Positions 9,572 through 21,700 of a stretch of DNA of 27,814 nt are shown here, piece by piece (position 1 is the first letter of the stretch; every line of letters begins with the position of its first letter). The stretch spans positions 1 to 27,814 of the forward strand of contig JANBPT010000629.1 in NCBI GenBank assembly GCA_027575765.1, written 5' to 3'. Made by a program: the position numbers and the translations under genes. The notes below the pieces were generated by a model. The model did not search any database. It was not told where the DNA came from and saw only the letters and a program-made list of their open reading frames with translations. Origin of the DNA: Tieghemiomyces parasiticus (lineage: Eukaryota > Kickxellomycota > Dimargaritomycetes > Dimargaritales > Dimargaritaceae).

Positions 9572-9577
9572 AATAAA
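9572..9577 (+). terminator. Putative polyadenylation signal of the receptor gene
   Basis: AATAAA lies 92 nt after the stop codon and just after the AT microsatellite. Distance and orientation fit well. Confidence 0.55.
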
Positions 9578-12500
9578 GGAGAGCCAGACTGTCCGACTTG
9601 TCCAGAGTACTCTCCTCCCCGCTGTTTTCCATCACGATGGTCGACCAACTGTACTCCACTTCGTTCTTTTTGGCACGACAGTATCACTCCCTATGTGTCA
9701 TGACCTTCCTTCATTGATTTTCCATGCTAATCCGTGTCTATAATAGAGATTTTTACATCCCAATTGCGAATTCCGTACATACAATCAAAGTGAGGACGGA
9801 TGACTGCATTACACACTTTAGTTTCGGATAATAGGCATGGTTCTCAATTAATCGGAGGCGGATGGGAATTAACGGCGCATCGGATGCTATGCACTAGGAG
9901 AGCCGTCCACATGTAAGGCCAACTGTCAGCGACAAGGCGATAGACCCATTACTTCCTCGCCATTATAGTAAACGTGTAGATACATCATTAAGGTCATAAC
10001 ACAGCATGAGTGTTTATTTATCCAATAGAAACCTAGAGGCCCTTGGTATTTAACTGAGTTGTACCTCTAATGCCTCGTTGCCAGCGATTCTATAGCGATT
10101 TTTACTGCACCTCTCCCACCTTCCACCATAACCGAGGACAAATTGAATCCTGGGAAATTAGTTACGGTGTAATGCGAAAGTCACGGGACAGATGGCAACC
10201 TTTATTAATAGACTGATAATCTAGACCTTTATACGTATCTTTGGCTGTGGTACTTACGTGCAATGCCCATCGCTCCACTACAGAAGCTGCTAGGCGAAGA
10301 CACTAGCCAATTAAGGAAGGAGACTTCTGTGCAACGTGCCTCATCACTCTAGTCTACTTGAGAGATTTCCACTCTTCCCCCAGTCGAAAGGGGTCTTTCC
10401 GTGTTGGTAAACGGCAGTCAACTCTGGCAGAATCATTCTGGCAGCATTCTGGCAGGAGATACCAATTTAATTCTGCTAATAGATATACTACAGTTATGGT
10501 TTAAGGCTAGAGAGGGAAAATATAAAATACAGTGAGAATGCTAAGGGAAGGGTTTAGCTACAAAGGGTAACAAAATGCTACCAAATACCGAACGATACAA
10601 GGGGGGTATAGGTGATAAAACAGAGGAGGAGCCTAGAGAGGATGGAGGCCTCCGAAGGTATACATTCGTTTATCGTGTTTTGAAGTGAGCGTAAATGTAG
10701 GTAAAAGTGAAGGTAAAAGCGGCAGCGGAATGGTAAGGGAATAGGACAGGGGACCAAAGTACAAAACATCTGAGAATACAAGGATATAGGAAAGTGGGCA
10801 ACGAATAGGGAATAAAGGTGCAGAAACGCAAAGGAATTAAGGAACAGACAAGCAAAAATTTAAAAGGAATAAAGGATGTAGTGATGAGGGGTACAAGAAT
10901 AATTGCGATAAACAAGGTGCAAACCAAAGTATCCGCCAGTCATCACTCGCCCCCTGGACTATTATCGATGACAAAGCCCAGCCAACCAGTGTGGCGCCAT
11001 CCGCGGTCCATCTCCGCCCTCACTATCACCAAACCAGCACCATATCCCTTATCATCTATTGGTGAAGTAACTTGCAGAACTTCGCCGCTGATTCCTTACC
11101 TACTTGCAATGCCTCACCGCTTATCAAACCACTTACAAAATTACTTACACAGCCTTGCAAGGCTTGACGCTTGCTGAGGTCAAGACCCTTTCCCTACGCC
11201 CTCCATACAAGCCGGCCCGGTTATAAAAGCCCTGAATAATAGAATTATAACCGCCTTATCATTGGCCTACTCCTATCTATTGTAACACCGATCACCACCC
11301 GATCTCCTAATAACCACAATAATTCGTAAAAGAATACAAGGTAAAGGATTAAACTGTAAATGAATAAATGAAATACAAGTCCCCGGTCGATCTGAGAACA
11401 AGACCCGATAATTCCGGGCTCCTTTCTCGGTAAGACTAGCGTCGTTATATGATTTGTACTGTTGCGAAATGGCGGCGAAACGGTAGGAGCAGTTATGGAC
11501 AGTACTGGTCTGTGGTAATCCGAAACCCCTCTTCCAACGGAACGGAGGCCTGGATACGCTAACGGCACTCAGGCGCCTGATCAACGATGCCCTCCCATTC
11601 CAGCCACCTTATCAACATAGTTAAATAGTAGTTGCTTAATTCTAGTATAACTCATTTGCCAATCATGTTAGTCATTCTATCACCTTTCCTTCCCGGTATC
11701 ACTCTATTTTCTTCCTCTTTATCAACGCTACACCTCAGGCTAAAGCAGTCTTTGGTCACCACTTACCTCCAGGCCCAGAGTTGGCACCAACTCATGCACT
11801 CTCCAGTCATTGTAGCTCGTATAATAGCTGCCGAGGCTGCATATTAAAGTACAGTCGAATCATGACTTGATTTCCTGTACGACAATTATATTGAACCAAT
11901 CTCGGTATATAGTAGGAATGAAACAGTGGCACAGCTTGGCCGGGTAGGGCTAGAAAGAAAAATGAATCAAAAAAGAAGAGGACTCGCGTGCAGAAAAGAG
12001 GGAGTGCGGGTGTGGGGTAAGCGGTGAGGGCGGGAGACCCCAACGAAAACAGAGAAAAGCTAGTGAAATAAAGGCGGAGTACCCCGGTAGGGAGATACCG
12101 CTCCATGATTCGTTCGACATCCTATAAACCCACTTCTCCACCCCTCCCCCGCCCTCACCAGCTAACCAGCTAATAAACACTGGCTCCATAGCCAACCCCC
12201 TCTTGTCCTCCAATTTGGAACCATCACAGGGCGTCTACTCCTTGAGTTTTGATTATGGCGACCCCGGGCCATTTTACATATTCTCGTACTTGGGCTGTTG
12301 GTCGATCACAAAGGGGGAAGAGATGGCATGATGAGATGTCACCGGCTGCGCTAACCTGCAATGCGAGCTGGGCTGGAATGATCGATGATTGACTATCCGC
12401 ACAACCCCCCCCCTCATATTCCCTCTACTCACGATTAGTCTAACACCCGTCGGGCCTCCACCATGCACTTCCTAGACACAGTAAATGGGACCACATCCCA

Positions 12501-13461
12501 GCCGGCCTTCCGTCCGCCACTGACTCATTTAGCCGACCAGCCATCGATTCCCCCACCTCCTCCCTCATCATGTCAGAGTACCACCCTGGCTGCCGGATTA
12601 TTTATAGGCCCTGTTGCTCCATCCAGCTTTCCGCAGATCGGCGACAATCATATGGGGTAGGTGTGGTGCCCAGTAATCGGGGTTGATCAAATAGGACTAA
12701 ACAGGGAGCGCGTTCAGGGAATAAATGCCAGTGAGTCCTGGTGGGTACATTCTTTGGCAGTCAAGTCTCCCAGGCTCGAGTCTGCACGTGACTTGGTCGG
12801 CCGTGTACTGTCAGGCTAGAGCGTAAAAAGTAGGGCTTTGGTGGCTGGGTGTGCGCTATTGTCTTCGGCCGTACCTGAGGGGCCGATAGTCCATCGGTGG
12901 TGCAGAGAAGGATGGGAAGAAGCAGTGGTAACAAGGGGTAGGGTCACGCCTTGAATGTGCATGCCGAGTGGGGCGTGGGAGTTGGGCAGCGGTGGTGGCT
13001 TCGGGTACGACATCACTGATCTGCATTTTTAATCTACTGGTAATTGACCTATGTCCCAAAACCCCACCACCTACACTCGCCTATAATCGTTGGTAGATCC
13101 ACCTCCGTAGCAACGGGACGCCCACTGTATGGCGGTTAATGCCACCCTGGTGAGTAGTCCACCGTAGCTGCAGGGTGCCAAGTACAGAACGGTTACCAGC
13201 TGGACAATGGTAGTGAACAGCCGGAGTTGTATAATGTGTATATACATTTATGTAAACCTTAACGGGATAATAAAGCGATGCCGGTGGAGGAATGAAAAAG
13301 CATGGGCGGAATCGATTAGGATGGCGTAGTGTGAACTTTCTAGGAACAAGCGGCTAAAGGGCGAACGACAATATAATAATAGTAGTAGTAGACAACACAA
13401 GCACAGAGAAACGGATACAAAGTGTGCGATATACGGTATGTTACAGCACCGACCATCATCT
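9578..13461. other. Intergenic stretch between convergent receptor and Myb-like genes
   Basis: I find no convincing gene in these 3.9 kb. Frames are short and their translations look random. The content is AT-richer than the genes, with purine-rich plus-strand sequence at about 10500-10920. An 11-bp direct repeat lies at 10434-10455 and a C run at 12405-12413. A TATAAAAG at 11222-11229 has no coding frame behind it. An unspliced noncoding transcript could be here, but nothing in the sequence shows it. Confidence 0.5.
10434..10455. repeat. Two perfect 11-bp tandem copies of CATTCTGGCAG
   Basis: The unit at 10434-10444 is repeated exactly at 10445-10455. A third partial copy (CTCTGGCAGAAT) lies just upstream at 10423-10434. 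It is probably a small slippage repeat with no assigned role. Confidence 0.85.
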
Positions 13462-15381
13462 TCATCCTAATAATCCTTGATATTGAAGAGGGCGCTGAGA
13501 TGGACGGGGCTCGGGTTCTCGAGGTGAGATCTGACCGGGGGTGCTCTGGAGGTGCTCCATGACCTGACGACGGAAAGCTTCGTTCCGGTGCCATTGCTCG
13601 GTCTGCCACTCGGCATTCTGGCGCTGAAACGCCAACAGGGTATTGGTCACGTCGTGCATCTCACGGAGAAACGCACGGGCCTGGATAGTCAAAGTGCCGC
13701 CCAGGGTATCGTCGCTAATCCGGCGGACGAAGCTGAAGGACTCGGCTGTGAGAGTGGGTAGCAATGAGGCGGCAGGCGGATTGCGCGGGCGGGATTGGGC
13801 GTTACCCCCACTGGCCGCGTGGGCGTTGGGGCTAGAACCGCTCTGGGCCATCGAATAGGCCGGCGGAGCAGGGCCCCGTATGGAGCCGGAAGGGATCACG
13901 GTATGGCTTGCCGAAAACCGCCGGGATTGATGCCCGGTGGGGCGCGAATGGATTGGATTCCGTAGGTCAGGCTGGTGGTTGGGAAAGGGAGAACCCACAG
14001 TCTGGTAAGGGGTCCACGAAGGCAAATAGGCCACGGAAGGTGAGGAGGAACCCGCGGTGACGATGGTATGTGGAGAGTGGGCCTGGTTAGCGAGTGACCT
14101 TTGCTGCTGATGCTGTTGATGTTGAAGGGTAGCGGTGATGGAGAGCCGGCGGTGGGTGGAGGAATAGCCGGTGGTTGGGTTGCCCGGGGCGATAGCGCGC
14201 GGGTAGGGCTGGTAACGGTTCAACGGAGAATTCGAGCTCCGATGGGCTCCAGTATCGGTTCGACAAGTGCCCGTCGAAGACGGCACCTCAGGCAACCGGT
14301 CCGCCATACGGAGCACTGCTGCCTCGGAGGTCTGAGGCTTAGGGGTAGTAGAGGTCGCTACGGTGCTCTGGGCTGTGCTGGCGGTGTTTGTACCATCGGC
14401 AGCCGCTGCGGAGGTCTGGGTGTTGCCCGTGGGAAAGCTCTGCTCGGTTCGAATGGGGGTGGTAGCTGGTGAGGTGTACATCTTCTCCTTCTCAATGATA
14501 GCTTCGACCTGTTCCTGAAACTCAAACAGCTGGCTGATATTGATAGGCCGTTGAATCTTCGCGGCCTGCTCGGGGGACAAGTCGGATCCGTCAGGGTTGA
14601 GAAAACCGGACTGAGACATGATACGGACGTACTTTTTCTTAAGGTCGCGCACTTGCTGTTTAACCTGGGAGGTCTCCCAGGAGCGGCCACAGGTTTCCGT
14701 CAGGGTGCGGGAGATAACGCGCCAGTGGTCATCACGGTTGGTCATGTGTGGCATGTAAATGAGGACCGCCTCGAGTAGGGTCTTCTTCTCCATAAAATTC
14801 CAGTTGGGACTCCGCGAGGCCTTGACCTTCTCCGGCAGGTGGAACGGCCGGGAGGTAGGCTCGTGAGAGTTGCTGCGCGGTACCTTGATGGCGAGGGCTT
14901 GAACGGAAGGCGGCGCGCTGCCATGGTGAGGGTGGCTCGCGTGTGATTTAATCGCTGGGATAGGTGGGGTGAGGAAAGGCAGTCTCGGACTGGGCTGGGT
15001 AGCCAAGACTGGCGAGTCGTTTTTCTCTTCACCATCTCGTTGGGGGCGAGGGATGGAGAAATTGAGGCGGGCGTCCCTGCTCAGGGGAAAGTAGCGGCTC
15101 TCGGCCGAGTGTCCCTTGGTAGGGGACGACGGCCGCGAATGGTAGGATCCGGTCGAGGCTGTGGGAGCCATGGTCACGGTTGAGACCTGTTTATGGTGCT
15201 CAGTAGCGGACGGAGTCTGTTCTCTTTGCAAGAAACGGGGTGACGTGGAAGACGAACGATGGCTGTAGTCACTGGGAAAGTGGGTGTTGTCAATGGGTCG
15301 GCTAAAGTCGTCCGGCCGGTCTGGTCGGACTTCAGCGTAACTTTTTTGCGGGGGGGTCACTATGCTAGTGTCTGGCTGCAT
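13462..15381 (-). CDS. Myb/SANT-like (trihelix type) DNA-binding protein
   Basis: The ATG at 15379-15381 gives 639 residues without introns. The frame is open another 71 codons upstream, but only to a TTG. One folded domain stands out at about 187-290. Three spaced tryptophans, W194 (PNWNFMEKK), W220 (DDHWRVIS) and W235 (GRSWETSQVK), are followed by a basic helix (LKKKYVRI, 247-254). This matches Myb/SANT-like or trihelix DNA-binding domains and suggests a nuclear transcription factor. The remainder is Ser/Pro/Thr-rich and probably disordered, with a His/Gln-rich tract encoded near 14100-14130. A second helical, charged segment at about 565-612 is rich in Gln, Arg and Glu and may mediate dimerisation or partner binding. 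No nuclear import signal or target site can be read with confidence. The downstream neighbour, the receptor gene, is convergent and 4 kb away. Confidence 0.85.
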   Translation of the reverse strand: MQPDTSIVTPPQKSYAEVRPDRPDDFSRPIDNTHFPSDYSHRSSSTSPRFLQREQTPSATEHHKQVSTVTMAPTASTGSYHSRPSSPTKGHSAESRYFPLSRDARLNFSIPRPQRDGEEKNDSPVLATQPSPRLPFLTPPIPAIKSHASHPHHGSAPPSVQALAIKVPRSNSHEPTSRPFHLPEKVKASRSPNWNFMEKKTLLEAVLIYMPHMTNRDDHWRVISRTLTETCGRSWETSQVKQQVRDLKKKYVRIMSQSGFLNPDGSDLSPEQAAKIQRPINISQLFEFQEQVEAIIEKEKMYTSPATTPIRTEQSFPTGNTQTSAAAADGTNTASTAQSTVATSTTPKPQTSEAAVLRMADRLPEVPSSTGTCRTDTGAHRSSNSPLNRYQPYPRAIAPGNPTTGYSSTHRRLSITATLQHQQHQQQRSLANQAHSPHTIVTAGSSSPSVAYLPSWTPYQTVGSPFPNHQPDLRNPIHSRPTGHQSRRFSASHTVIPSGSIRGPAPPAYSMAQSGSSPNAHAASGGNAQSRPRNPPAASLLPTLTAESFSFVRRISDDTLGGTLTIQARAFLREMHDVTNTLLAFQRQNAEWQTEQWHRNEAFRRQVMEHLQSTPGQISPREPEPRPSQRPLQYQGLLG

Positions 15382-15682
15382 GGTTGAGGTGTAGTCACCA
15401 GCTGGTATGCGGCGAGTGTAGAGATATAACTTTGTGGATGGTACAGCACAACTATAAAGAATTGGTGGAATGGTGTGAAGAAGGGGGACGTGAGAGTTCG
15501 TGGTGAGCAGGCACAACGAATTAAGTACAGGTAGTCGGGAGATAATAGGAGGGGCGGATAAATATCGGCAAAGTGCACGGGGTAGCCAAAGCAAAAGGAC
15601 TAGCTACGATAGTAGGTGGCGGGGCTAGAATATACACGATTGGGAAGGGGTGAATTAACGAAGGGAGGGTGGTGGTAGGGTG

Positions 15683-15703
15683 CTAACGACGACTGCCTGG
15701 CAT
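15683..15703 (-). CDS. Seven-codon upstream ORF in the Myb-like leader
   Basis: Between the minus-strand TATA box at 15775 and the main ATG there is one other ATG, at 15701-15703. It opens a frame of MPGSRR and then TAG. The context is weak (T at -3). If transcription starts near 15750, this mini-ORF lies in the leader about 300 nt before the main start and could modestly reduce or condition translation. That depends on an unmapped start site. Confidence 0.35.
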   Translation of the reverse strand: MPGSRR

Positions 15704-15774
15704 GGAAGAAAAAAGCTGGTGTGTAGAGATGATTTTTTCTGTGGAGTTAACCAGCGAGCGACCTAAGGGTCAGG

Positions 15775-15782
15775 TTTATATA
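15775..15782 (-). promoter_or_regulatory. TATA box of the Myb-like gene
   Basis: TTTATATA on the plus strand is TATATAAA on the minus strand, 401 bp before the ATG at 15381. The spacing matches the receptor gene (394 bp). The leader on the minus strand is pyrimidine-rich. Confidence 0.55.
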
Positions 15783-18700
15783 TCTCGTAGATGGCGACTG
15801 CCTGGCAGGCAAATCAAGGGCGGCTGCTCGGCGGACGAACTGGCCAAACAGAGGAAAGGCGACCTTGCCGAGAAGATAGGGGAGAGAGGGGGTTAGCAAA
15901 TCACCCTCAATTGATCTGTTTATCCCCCAGCAGGTGAGGGGGACGAGAAAGAGGGATGCTAAACAGGATGGAGGAGATGAAGTTGGTGCCCCATTTTCAT
16001 TCGGAGAACGAGTGGGACAAAACTAGTTGGTTGAAAGGGAGGACGGTGGTGGACAGCGACAGAGCAGGCGGAGAGGGGGAGGGAGGGCGCGGAGGAAGGA
16101 AACAAAAGGTGGTACAAAGAGCGGCGCGCATCACCACCATCGGTCAGCTTTAGTGGGCAACGCAGCCCGGGTCCGCTCTAATGGCGAAACCAGGTAATAT
16201 TGGCTGATAAATTGGCAAAACCGGTTGGCTAAAACTAACCGTGACTTCCCCCGTCTTCAAAGTTCGCCCCGTCCGGAGCTGAACCCCTTTGCCACAGAGG
16301 ACATGGGAACATCGAAACCGATAACTCGGCACAACAAAAATACAAGGTGGCGGTCGGGACTGTCTCATGCGGTTCATAAGCGATGCTGTATGTTGCACGG
16401 CACACTCGAGATTGATTTCTGACACGATGAATTTTGAGGGGAGAGAGGGAACCGATGACCTCCATGCAGTGCACGGTCGCTGCCACAGTACACGGGCGTA
16501 TGGGTAAGGTCCTCAGCATCTCCCAAAACAGCCCGCACTGTAGATGGCTGATGGCGCTGTGCGTTACCGATGGCCAACGTCCAGCCCGACAAGCCAACCG
16601 CAATGAAGAGCAAAAATAAATATTGGCGGAGAAAGATACTGGGTGTCGACAGCCAGCTGGCATACGTAGGGGGTGGGAGGCTGAGGAATAAGTGAGAAGC
16701 TCATAGAGTGGACCCCTAGCCGTCCGGTGCCTGAACGGCTTGTTGGCCGACCACTCGCACTACCGATTTACGGAGTTTCGTCGCTTTCATATTCATCAAA
16801 GTGGGAGGGCAGGAAGGGAGGGGGCTTAGCTAAGGGAAAGGTTAGGGAGAGTGTCGGCCACAGGTTATGGCGCACGAAAAGTGGGACGGCAGCTAGTGAC
16901 GATCCACCAATAGGCATCCAAAGTTTGGCAATTGAAGAGGGGCAATTGGTCCGGTCAGTGAAGGGCTATAGAGAGAGGGAGGGGGGGGAGAGGACGGGGG
17001 TGAGGGTCCAGGCTTCAAAGCGCCTGTATACTGGCCAGCCGATGGACGGTCAAGATCAACCAAGAGCTGCAAAATTAGTATAAAGCGACATAGGTGTTTG
17101 TCCAGTGCATAAGACGATTGGAAGTTATGCTAAACTAACTGTTGAAGTAACGACCCACAAAACAATTGCTGTCTGCCCAGTCATCCCTATCAATACAACG
17201 AAGAAGTAGGAAAGAGAGGGGGCGAAATGGCTTGGGACCGTCTTGGTCTATGGCCTTTGAGAAGTTCAAAAAAGCTGGCACTAGACTATTCGTCACAGAA
17301 CTTGCAGCCACTTCTACCAAGTCTCGCTTCTTCTCTGCTACGGAATCGACCACTAGCATCTATCAATAGATTGGCATTATGGTCTTTGTTACAGGGGACT
17401 CTACGGCCAACCCTTTTGAGCCGGCCAAACTCAAGTTGGCATTCACAATGCAATCGTCAATTTTTCCCCTAGTCTCTGCCTACCTTGGCTTTACAAGCAG
17501 TGCAACCTAACGTCTGGACTAGTGTCCTGTACGGTAATCGGACATACGATGGATGCCAAGCGATCGAGCAAGATGCGGTTGATCACAAGCTGCCTGCCTC
17601 CTAATATAGTGGGTTAACCCTAAAAATGGTCGGTTGAGGGGCTTATTTAGCGCCGATTGAGCCCCCCTCTATTCATATTTTTTTAATAAAACCTGGCTAC
17701 CCATTTTACTGTTCGCGGTACAGACAGACGAAGGGGAGGTTCCACCTTTTCTTGTTTCTGCAAAGGAGTTTGCGTGCCGTTCCCATGTCCCTACGTCGCT
17801 CGTCGTCGCGTGTAACCATAACCGAGTTGTACGTTCGCATTCGTACGCCTAACCCTGTCTCACTCTCAAGGGATCCCGCCCTCTCTCAAAACGACCGAAT
17901 GTAAATGGCCGGGGAGGGCGGTGCACCGGACGAGGAAAACAACCAATGTGAGATTGAGTGGTGGCGACGTGGGTAGGACAGGAGGGGGTCCACTCCTCTT
18001 AATATATTGATAATTGAATGTCTTTGCCGCCAGTTTCACTGGTTGATTAAAATCTGAATATGAAAAGCTGAGGCGCCTGAGTAGTACACCAACTCGGCCA
18101 ATGCAGTCAACAACATTGGGATGGAACGGTCGTGTTGACGGCATTCCAATAACTGCATCAAAGGATCGGTAATATTGACTCTTTGTATGTGAAACAAATT
18201 CATACTATTACAATGTCACACCTCCCCCTTCCGTCTGAAGATGAGAGAAACCAGGGAGAAGCCGGCTAATAACCTCGAGAGATCGTCAAATGTTTACCTC
18301 CTTCCCATCTGCCGCCTCCCGCTCTCCCCTTGGAGACTGTGGGCGGACCAGCTTAAGTTTCGATCACTGGATTGCGCCTCTACCTTAAAGGCAAAGATAC
18401 TCTACGACTGTTGTCACTGATACTCCCTCCCTTCCATAGCATTCCCGGTTCCCTTCGCCTGTTCCCACTATCCTGTCTAGAGTCTGCCGGTGCGATTATA
18501 CCAACAGAACCAAAGAGGGAGGGAGGGGTGGCAGAACTAACGGAGGGTCGGAGGAAGCCAGACGGGACACGACGGTGGTACAACAGCCCCTCAACCTGCC
18601 TCTCGGCTACACATGTGTGCCCTGGACCAACCCTGGGACAGGAAGAGGGAAAATACTATCCTACAAGAGGGCGGCCGACCTGTCCGCCCATAGGGGTAAC

Positions 18701-21700
18701 ACCAAATGGTCAGCCATAAGGGCTCAAGTACGCAGTGAAGGAACCGAAGCCAAGGTGTAAAAACTATTTCGGCATTAGGCCCTGGGCGGAAAAAAAACCC
18801 TAAGTTCGATAACTACCGCCACGCTAGAACTGTGTCGGGACGTTTAACGGTATTTGTGGGCCTACCCTTCATAATCGTCCATCTCCCTTGTAAAAGTCAT
18901 CATTGCTGTTTTTATATTTAACAAGCAATGCATACGCGTTCATCGCAACCAGGCTCTGCGCAGTTTTGGTCAACTGTGCTCATTATACCTTAGCTTGTTT
19001 CCCAATTCAAGTCGCACCAGCCCTCGCCTCTTCTCTGCATCCCCTGTGCCCAACCACGACGGGAAGAAGGTGTAAAAGAATAGCATAGCTTGTAATGCAA
19101 TCGCTTGGCTCGATGTGTTACACGACCAATGCCTAAACCGTTGGTGGTAACATCAAGCCATTTGTCATACTCCCTGGCGGCTTGCTTCGGCATGAGTTTC
19201 CTCTCCTTCACCCCATTCCTACATGATACCACCGCCCTCCTTCTCTAAACCCCCTATTTCAATGGACCGTATTCCATGTCGATCTCGTTGGTACCAAACG
19301 ATTCCGAGATACAGGGAAGTGAGTGCCCGATTGGTCACCAGGGTATACGGAAGTCTGCTCTGTCCAATGGATAGACCGGCCCATCTGCAAAATCTATAAA
19401 TCACGGGCAGAGAATATAAAGAAGACAACAGGGTGAGATTAGCTTGATCTCTAGCGGACTTCATTAATGGGAGTTCCACTGTCAATCCTTTCGGCTTGAG
19501 ATGACGAAATGTAGCTAGAACAGTTCAACATAACGGCATAAAAAATAATGCCGAATTGCTTAAATCTGACCTGGGGTTAAAGAAAAGAACTGTCACCAAG
19601 AGAGAGGGGGGGAAGTCCTAGTCGGAATATCCGGCTATTATCTGCTGGGTGGCCATCACTTCCATCTTCACGTCGCTTGACCTTGCCACCCTCACCTGGG
19701 CGAAGAGTGAGAGAGGGGTTAACCCAACCGGCGATCCGAATTATAGCGCTGATGATGAGAAGGCGCAAGATTGATTAGATGTACAATGTACCGTCTCGAT
19801 AGGGACACTTGCAGAGAGGTAGAGATGTAAGAAGGGAAGCGTTGAGGCTAGAACACATAACCAGGTAGGCAAATCACTCCCCCGCAGTATAATGCCGTTT
19901 ATTCTGCACCTTAGCGCTCTTGCGCTCTCTGGACTACCTTGTCAATCCTTTGGTAGAGCGCATTACAGCGGATATGGGAGAATTATAGACACTCGCCTGT
20001 CAAATCCAAATGGGATATACCACGATTACCCCAGGGAGTCCTGTGTAATCACGAGGATGGCCCAACTACATGAGAAATCCCTGGAGTCGGCGCTTTACGT
20101 TTGGCTGTGACCAATGTAAATTTTAACGGTCGGTACATATACCTCGCGTTCGGTCGGGTCCGCACCTAGCTTTATCTTATGTCGAATGTTAGGTCAGGTT
20201 CATTTTTCTAGGTATCTCTAGCTTTTATCACCATGGGTCCCGTACTAAAACACTCCGATGTCTGGTGGAAGTGGGACTGCTAAAAGTATACTCGGTCATT
20301 TTTGGCTATTTCACAGAGAAGTCAAAAATACTTTCACTCGTGCTCAAGTTGGTAATGTATAAGGTGCCCCATTTAAAGTGCGGAGATGGCTGCCCATCAG
20401 AAGAACGAAGAGGAGGGCGGGCGGGTAATATTAAAGCATTTTTGGGGCTTGCTTTATAGATTCACCCAGCTGTGGGCAAGGGTATACTGCGTGTAGAGCA
20501 TACGGAATAAATCCTCCGCCTGTGAAAACGAACTAAGCAGGAAGGAGCCCGGAAGATGGTGGGCATGTTAATCATTTAATAAATTATTGAAGTCAACAAA
20601 AGGAAAATCCCCTATTAAGTTGGCCAGGCCAAGGGTCAAGTGATGAGATAAACGTTGGTACCCTCTTGAGGCAGGTCATCAATAGGTTTAATCGAGAGGA
20701 AGGGGCAGTAAAAAGACGATCTGGACCAATAGGTAGACAACGATCATCTAGTAATGGTGATGAACAGATGTAGCCGAGTGATCCAATGAATTCGTGCTAA
20801 CTAGTGATGTGTAATGATCATCAAGGGTGGTGAGAAGGGGTAGGTCAGGGAGGACTAGGGTCGAGAGAATAAGGGGTACCTAGCATAAATGACCAAGGCT
20901 AAGTGTAAAAGGTGACGACTTCAATGGGTAAAGTGAGCTGCAGGGTAGATAACAGCCCAACGGCGGAGATATCATAGATAATGCCAGTGTGTATTAAGGA
21001 AAAATAAATATAGGCTCCTGTAACATTTAAAGGCTATACGTGATCGGGGCTTTCATTGTAGGGAATCACTGACCAGCGAGCCCCTGCTTCTAACCTTTCC
21101 CCCCCTCCCTGCTAGCTGAGTCGGTCATTCCGGAGACTCCCGCCAGATAGCACACACAGAGCTGTCGCTCCCCGTCGAGTCCAATTAGACTGCCCGGTAG
21201 GTAGGGCGAGCGGTAAAATCTGCAATCGAATCATTATCCATCTGAATGCTATAAAGGGGCTATTCGAAGAATCTAGAGGGATGCGGATCGTAGAACCCAA
21301 AACATAATAATATATATTATAGAAAAAGGGGATAGGGAAACAGGCTGCTGTGTGTAAGGTATGCGCGATGAGGATGGACGATCTGGAACCTAACGAAAAA
21401 TAATTTGAGAAATGTGTGGTGGAGGGTAAAGTAGGTCGTGGTAGCATTTTTCTATTCCTTCGTTAAGATTGGAGGTCAACAGAAGGGGATCCCACTCGCG
21501 TAGGGAAACCACCATGCTTTCAGGGGTTTTTAAGGTGATGAGCGAGTTTTATGCGATCAACACTGGTCGATGATAAGCTTACTCTAGAGAGAGGCTAGCG
21601 TCCATCGAGTCGCTGGATATACTTTTGTGGCGGAAGGGTTTGGGAGGCCGCCCCCCTCCCCCCATGGCTGACCTCCCTGGTGCCACCCCCTGACCCCAAC

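Noticed and set aside
15382..15594. 71-codon N-terminal extension of the Myb-like protein, Arg-bearing and acid-free like a targeting signal
   Set aside because: It has no ATG, only a TTG at its far end, and a mitochondrial signal makes little sense for a DNA-binding factor. It shows that C/T-rich leaders give such frames by composition.
21307..21320. Perfect 14-bp AT palindrome
   Set aside because: It is simple AT-rich sequence, expected by chance in an AT-rich spacer.
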